A stretch of DNA of 64,000 nucleotides from JAGNLV01 sp964612145. GTDB taxonomy: Bacteria > Zixibacteria > MSB-5A5 > GN15 > FEB-12. The stretch lies in the NCBI GenBank assembly GCA_964612145.1, contig CAZTBP010000005.1, forward strand, positions 133,418 to 197,417, in the 5' to 3' direction. How positions within the stretch are numbered: position 1 is the first letter of the stretch; each line of letters begins with the position of its first letter. This document shows, piece by piece, positions 59,498-64,000 of the stretch. The notes beneath the pieces were generated by a model. That model was not told the origin of the DNA and did not search any database. It worked only from the letters and a program-made list of their open reading frames with translations. The position numbers and the translations under genes are program-made.

Positions 59498-61795
59498 ATG
59501 ACTGAGCACGCAGAAGCAATCTGGAAAATCGCTGACAAGATGCGCGGACGTCGAACTGAGCTTCATATCGATGCTCTTTTAAATGAATGTAAAGCGGCCG
59601 GGGTTCCAGTTGGGATGGAAGAACTCCAATACATCATTTCGAAAAGGAATGAATATCTCGATCACTTCGTTCCTACAGATGTAGCAGACTTTATTGCGCG
59701 CATAATCGAGCCCTCTGCGCCTGATAGTATTCTTGACCCATGGGCTGGATACGGAATACTTGCCATGACGGTGAAAAGTAAACTGAATCCAAGAATTATG
59801 GAAGCCTATGTTCCTAATCGAAATCAGATAGATGTTTGGCAGGTGTACGGTGAGGACTCAGCGGTGGTTTTACATCATGCCGAAGCGCTGAATGACCTCC
59901 CACAATCCGATAGGATCTATGATGCCGTAGTAGGCTGCCCACCATGGGGGTTGTCTACCAGACAGACACCAAACTTCAGTATTGAGAATCAAAGCCTGAG
60001 AATTAAGGACGAATATGGACATCTTCTTATTCTCGCTTCTTGCCAGAGATTAGCGCAAAATGGCTTGGGAGTCTTCATCGTGTATGGAAAGTTTTTTCAT
60101 GCGTCGAATAAGATACGGTCTACTATTCATCGATTGGGGCTCCGAATCACCGCTGCAATCGAACTGCCCGCAGGCACTTTCAGTCCTCTCACGGGAATAC
60201 TAACTCACATCGTAGTGCTTGAGCGAACATCGCATCAAGAACTCTTTACAGGACGATACTCTCCTGACCCCAAGCATCAGACGGCCTTACTTAAGAACTT
60301 GGCAGAACGGCAGAATGGCACAAATGCGTCGCTGGGTCGTGTTGTCGATGGTCTTTCCTTCACTGGGTTCACCCCAATTGAGATTTCTGAACAAATCACC
60401 GAACAAGCACGGCGAATGGGCTTTCAACCCTTTGAATTTTCCGAAGTCGCTCAGGAAGTTAACACTCCCCTCCCAGGAGCTCTTTTCACACAGCTTGCCG
60501 AAAAGCCAAACTCAGTGTACTTGCCAATGATGGCGTCAATTTCGGCAACCACATCACAGCGGGATCTGCCCGAGCACCTGAAGAGCTACTACCAAATAGT
60601 ACTCAAACCAGAAATCGCAGATGCAGCGTTTGTTGCCGGACTACTGAATACGGACTTTGGGCAACTATGGAGGGACTTACTGCGAACCGGTACCACGATT
60701 CCACGTATCGGGAAAGAGTCGTTAATATCGTCGACAATCTACTTGCCGCCCAGTGAGGCACGGGGCATCCAGCAAGCCGTAACGAACTGTAGTCGAAATG
60801 TCAATACCCTTATAAGTGAGTTAGGTGAGCTCAAAGAGCAGCTCTGGAAACGGCCGCTGAACATTGAACATGTTCGAGCTTCCCTACTAAAGGTCAATAA
60901 AGAAGACCGGTTTCAGGATTGGATTGACAGCTTGCCCTTCCCGCTCGCCTCGATCCTTTGGGTTTGTCACACGCAAACAGGAGCATATCGCGACCAGTAT
61001 GAGCGAAAGATCCAGTTTTTCGAGGCTTTAGCTGAGTTTCTTGCTACTGTCTTTCTTAGCGCCTTCACAAAGTATCCCGGATGGTCGGAACTAAAGCAGA
61101 AAATCACAAAAACGTTGATGGACAACTCGCTGACACTCGAAAAGGCGACATTTGGAGTCTGGCGGATTATTGTGGAACTGCTCTCGGCAGAAACGCGCCG
61201 TTGTTTGAGCAAGGAACTGGAACTCTGCTTCGAACTCTTTAAGACAAGAAACCGAAGTTTACTGGAGTCGATTTCGTCCAAGCGAATTGTCAAAACACTC
61301 CAGGCGGCGAATACAATCCGTAATAATAGTGTGGGACATGTAGGCGCAGTTAGCGACGCAGCTGCGTGTGCCATAAATGAGGAGCTCAATGGGCGTATTG
61401 CTGAGGTGAGAGCAGTTTTCGGGGTCGTGTGGGAAGAATATTCGCTCCTTCTTCCAGGGACCTGCAAAGTCAAGGAAGGTGTGCATGAATACACGGTACA
61501 ATATGTCATGGGAACGCGTACTCCATTTGCCACGGATAGGGTGAGATTGTCCGAATCAATGGAAGATGGGCAATTGCATCTCTGGAGTTCAGATGCAAGG
61601 CGCGTGCTTAAACTAATTCCATTAGTCAAAGTAATGCCATCGCCAAAAACTGCGGAGAACGCATGCTATTTCTATAGTCGTAAGCAAAGCGATGGGATCA
61701 GATTCCTGTCTTATCATTTCGCATCGGAGTCTGAAGTCGTTGAGTCATTTTCTGAGGTTGATGAGACTCTAAACATACTCATTAGTACCGAATAG
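59498..61795 (+). CDS. Degenerate N6-methylase-like protein with specificity-like region and C-terminal HEPN-like motif
   Basis: The 765 residues start with a methylase-like core. PTDVADFIARIIEP and ILDPWAGYGILA (D80-G86) resemble motif I, and DAVVGCPPWG stands where NPPF/Y is expected (C147 instead of Asn). A specificity-like segment follows (LLNTDFGQLWRDLLRTGTTIPRI, IYLPPSEARGIQQ, about 385-430). The rest is helical, with IRNNSVGH (R608 to H614), an R-x5-H arrangement as in HEPN RNase domains. The annotation is inference. It is AT-rich, lies 109 bp after the nuclease gene and 116 bp before hsdR, and may be a later insertion into the operon. Confidence 0.6.
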   Translation: MTEHAEAIWKIADKMRGRRTELHIDALLNECKAAGVPVGMEELQYIISKRNEYLDHFVPTDVADFIARIIEPSAPDSILDPWAGYGILAMTVKSKLNPRIMEAYVPNRNQIDVWQVYGEDSAVVLHHAEALNDLPQSDRIYDAVVGCPPWGLSTRQTPNFSIENQSLRIKDEYGHLLILASCQRLAQNGLGVFIVYGKFFHASNKIRSTIHRLGLRITAAIELPAGTFSPLTGILTHIVVLERTSHQELFTGRYSPDPKHQTALLKNLAERQNGTNASLGRVVDGLSFTGFTPIEISEQITEQARRMGFQPFEFSEVAQEVNTPLPGALFTQLAEKPNSVYLPMMASISATTSQRDLPEHLKSYYQIVLKPEIADAAFVAGLLNTDFGQLWRDLLRTGTTIPRIGKESLISSTIYLPPSEARGIQQAVTNCSRNVNTLISELGELKEQLWKRPLNIEHVRASLLKVNKEDRFQDWIDSLPFPLASILWVCHTQTGAYRDQYERKIQFFEALAEFLATVFLSAFTKYPGWSELKQKITKTLMDNSLTLEKATFGVWRIIVELLSAETRRCLSKELELCFELFKTRNRSLLESISSKRIVKTLQAANTIRNNSVGHVGAVSDAAACAINEELNGRIAEVRAVFGVVWEEYSLLLPGTCKVKEGVHEYTVQYVMGTRTPFATDRVRLSESMEDGQLHLWSSDARRVLKLIPLVKVMPSPKTAENACYFYSRKQSDGIRFLSYHFASESEVVESFSEVDETLNILISTE

Positions 61796-61911
61796 TTGCT
61801 GATGAGATGTCGATGTTCATAAATGGCAACCAGACTTGGACATTTCTGGGGGTATAGACAAGTCGTGCGCAGACAATTGATAGTCCGCAAAGGCAGTATG
61901 GGAGTTTAGGA

Positions 61912-63987
61912 ATGGCTATTAACTACAAAGAAATCGCATTCGAAGAAGCCATTGAGGAGTATCTTATTAACCATGGCGGGTTCGAAAAAGGCAACAAGGA
62001 TGACTTTGAACCGGCCATGGGCCTCTTCCCCTCCGAGGTAATAGATTTCATCAAATCTACTCAGCCAAAGGAATGGCAATACCTCGAAGATCTTCAAAAG
62101 GACGCCGCCGAAGATCAGCTCCTGGCTGACCTTTGCAAGGCGCTGGACTCGGACCACCAGGGCTGCCTTTCGGTGCTCCGCCATGGCTTCAAATGTTTCG
62201 GCAAGCAATTCCGCGTCGCCTACTTCGCTCCGGCCAGCGGCCTGAACCCGGAAACAAAGGCGCTTTATGACGCCAACCGGCTGAAAGTTGTACGTCAAGT
62301 AAAGTATTCCGAGCATAACACCAATACCGTCGATGTTACACTGGCGCTCAATGGGATTCCGGTAGCCACGCTTGAGCTCAAAAACCCGATGACCGGCCAG
62401 ACCTGGCGCAATGCCGTTCACCAATATAAAAATGACCGTGACCCGAACGACCCGATATTTCAGTTTCGGAAACGTTCGCTGGTGCATTTTGCGGTGGATC
62501 CGGATGAAGTGTATATGACGACCAAGCTGGCCGGCAACCGTACCCGCTTTCTCCCCTTCAACCGGGGCGATAACGGGGGCGCCGGGAATAAAAACAACCC
62601 GGACGGCTACAAAACCGCCTACTTATGGGAGCACATACTGACACGCCGCAGTCTCATGGACATTCTCGCGCGGTTCATCCACCTGGAAGTGATAGAGAAG
62701 AAGGTCGGTGACCGGAAAGTTCGGAAGGAGACGATGATCTTTCCGCGGTATCACCAGCTCGACTGCGTTCGAACGATGGTGCGCGATGCACACGATCTTG
62801 GAGTTGGAAACAACTACCTGGTGCAGCATTCGGCCGGGAGCGGTAAGTCGAACTCAATCGCATGGCTTGCCCACCGCCTCTCGAGCCTGTATGACGATAA
62901 TGATGAGAAGGTCTTCGACTCGGTAGTTGTCGTGACCGATCGGGTCGTGCTCGATCAGCAGCTTCAGGAGACGATTTATCAGTTTGAACACAAGCAGGGT
63001 GTAGTTGAGCGAATAGAAAAGGACTCAAATCAGCTTGCCGAAGCGCTGGCCACCGGTGTGCCGATAGTCATCACGACGCTGCAGAAGTTCCCGTTTGTTA
63101 CCGAAAAAGTCGGTGATCTCCCCAAGCGGGATTACGCCGTGATCATCGATGAAGCCCACAGCTCGCAGGGCGGAGAGACGGCCACTGATATGAAAGGTGT
63201 GCTTGGTGGGGCTCACATCGAAGAGCAGGTTGCTCAGGCGAAAGAAGAAGGTGCTCCGGACTATCAGGAAGAGATTCTGCGAGCTATGGCAAAGCGGCCC
63301 CAGCAGCCAAATATCAGCTTCTTTGCCTTCACCGCGACGCCCAAATACAAGACGCTGGAAGTGTTCGGGCGGCCGGGCCCGGATGGAAAGCCGCTTCCGT
63401 TTCACCTCTATAGCATGCGCCAGGCCATCGAGGAAAACTTCATCCTGGACGTGCTCAAGAATTACACGACGTACAAGACATACTACCGCATGTTAAAGGC
63501 GATCGAGGATGATCCCAGGGTCGAGAAGCGGAAAGCAGCCAAAGCGCTGGCGCGATTCATGAGCCTGCATCCCCACAATATCTCGCAGAAGACTGAGGTA
63601 ATGATTGAGCACTTCCGCCATGTGACCCGCCATCGAATTGGCGGCAAGGCCAAAGCAATGCTGGTGACGCCAAGTCGATTGCATGCGGTCCGGTATAAGA
63701 AGGCGTTTGATGAGTACATTGCGGACAAGAAATACGAAGGGATCAAGACGCTGGTGGCTTTCTCCGGTAAAGTAACAGACCCGGATTTCAAGGACAAAGA
63801 GTACACGGAAACCGGCATGAATAATGGCATCCGAGAGAAGGAATTGCCGGAGAAATTCGCAACCGATGATTACCAAGTACTTATTGTCGCGGAGAAGTAT
63901 CAGACTGGATTTGACCAGCCTCTCCTCCACACGATGTATGTCGATTGTCATCGGTCGGGCAAAACCAGCCATGAGGGGTCAGATTAA
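61912..63987 (+). pseudogene. hsdR: Type I restriction subunit R (HsdR), truncated after codon 678
   Basis: The 691-residue frame shows the HsdR nuclease domain (D141, then ELKN with E155 and K157, about 120-175). The translocase follows with Walker A HSAGSGKSNS (about 306-315), IIDEAHSS (about 411-418) and FFAFTATPKYK (about 460). QTGFDQPLLHTMYVD is the late helicase region, which in homologues continues with an LSRLNR-type motif VI. After D678 the sequence switches to CHRSGKTSHEGSD and stop, unrelated to HsdR. The C-terminal third is missing or lies beyond an insertion. The first 678 codons look intact. GGGAG precedes ATG 61912. Confidence 0.9.
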
Positions 63988-64000
63988 AACCCGCCACTTG
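63946..64000. mobile_element. Probable left end of an IS21-family-like insertion sequence
   Basis: Starting exactly at the point where HsdR homology stops, the sequence reads TGTCATCGGTCGGGC. Two direct repeats follow: GGTCGGGCAAAACCAGCC (63953-63970) and a related GGTCAGATTAAAACCCGCC (63977-63995). A TGT terminus followed by multiple short direct repeats is how I remember IS21-family ends. The element continues outside the window, so no transposase is visible. Confidence 0.5.

Overview
The window is a contiguous piece of a bacterial chromosome with fairly high GC. Several features point to the FCB superphylum: secreted proteins rich in Ig-like domains, a C-terminal PNPFNPTT-type (Por/FlgD-like) sorting domain, lipoproteins with TPR and Ig_5-like domains, and a translation/RNA supercluster in the order rimP-nusA-infB-ylxP-rbfA-nrnA-truB-ribF-rpsO-pnp. 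A candidate phylum such as Zixibacteria is my best guess. That is inference from gene style; no 16S or other marker is present to prove it.

Region by region: (1) 1-8.6 kb holds the 3' end of a transketolase, a repeat-bearing gap, an aminotransferase, a coupled murein-peptide recycling set (NlpC/P60 peptidase, dipeptide epimerase, amidase), a junction of two truncated genes, a membrane metallophosphoesterase and tRNA-Arg(CCG). (2) 8.8-22.2 kb holds proS and the long translation/RNA operon ending in pnp and an M16 peptidase. (3) 22.2-32.8 kb holds envelope polysaccharide genes (deacetylase, GT2, nucleotide-sugar dehydrogenase and epimerase), leuS, a D,D-carboxypeptidase, a NatAB-type ABC exporter and a DUF72 protein. 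(4) 32.9-36.0 kb holds a five-gene, translationally coupled minus-strand operon of uncharacterised membrane proteins plus a 50-residue zinc ribbon. (5) 36.1-50.3 kb holds a sugar ABC importer without its ATPase, an OmpA lipoprotein, Ig and TPR lipoproteins, tyrS, a class A PBP and a large secreted Asp-box/HYR protein.

(6) From 50.5 kb the character changes. A large serine recombinase lies against tRNA-Leu(CAA), and its last codons are read from the antisense strand of the tRNA. Behind it lie AT-richer accessory genes: a primase-like gene without a canonical start, a 54-codon ORF preceded by a strongly structured RNA-like element, and an unknown protein. Then comes a type I restriction-modification operon in the order M, S, EVE-NucS-like nuclease, degenerate methylase with a HEPN-like motif, R. 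The R gene is cut after codon 678 by what looks like the left end of an IS21-family element that runs off the window.

The best candidates for something undescribed are the M-S-(EVE-nuclease)-(degenerate methylase/HEPN)-R defence locus, the structured RNA at 53.5 kb, and the coupled membrane operon at 33-36 kb. No CRISPR array, rRNA or recognised riboswitch was seen.
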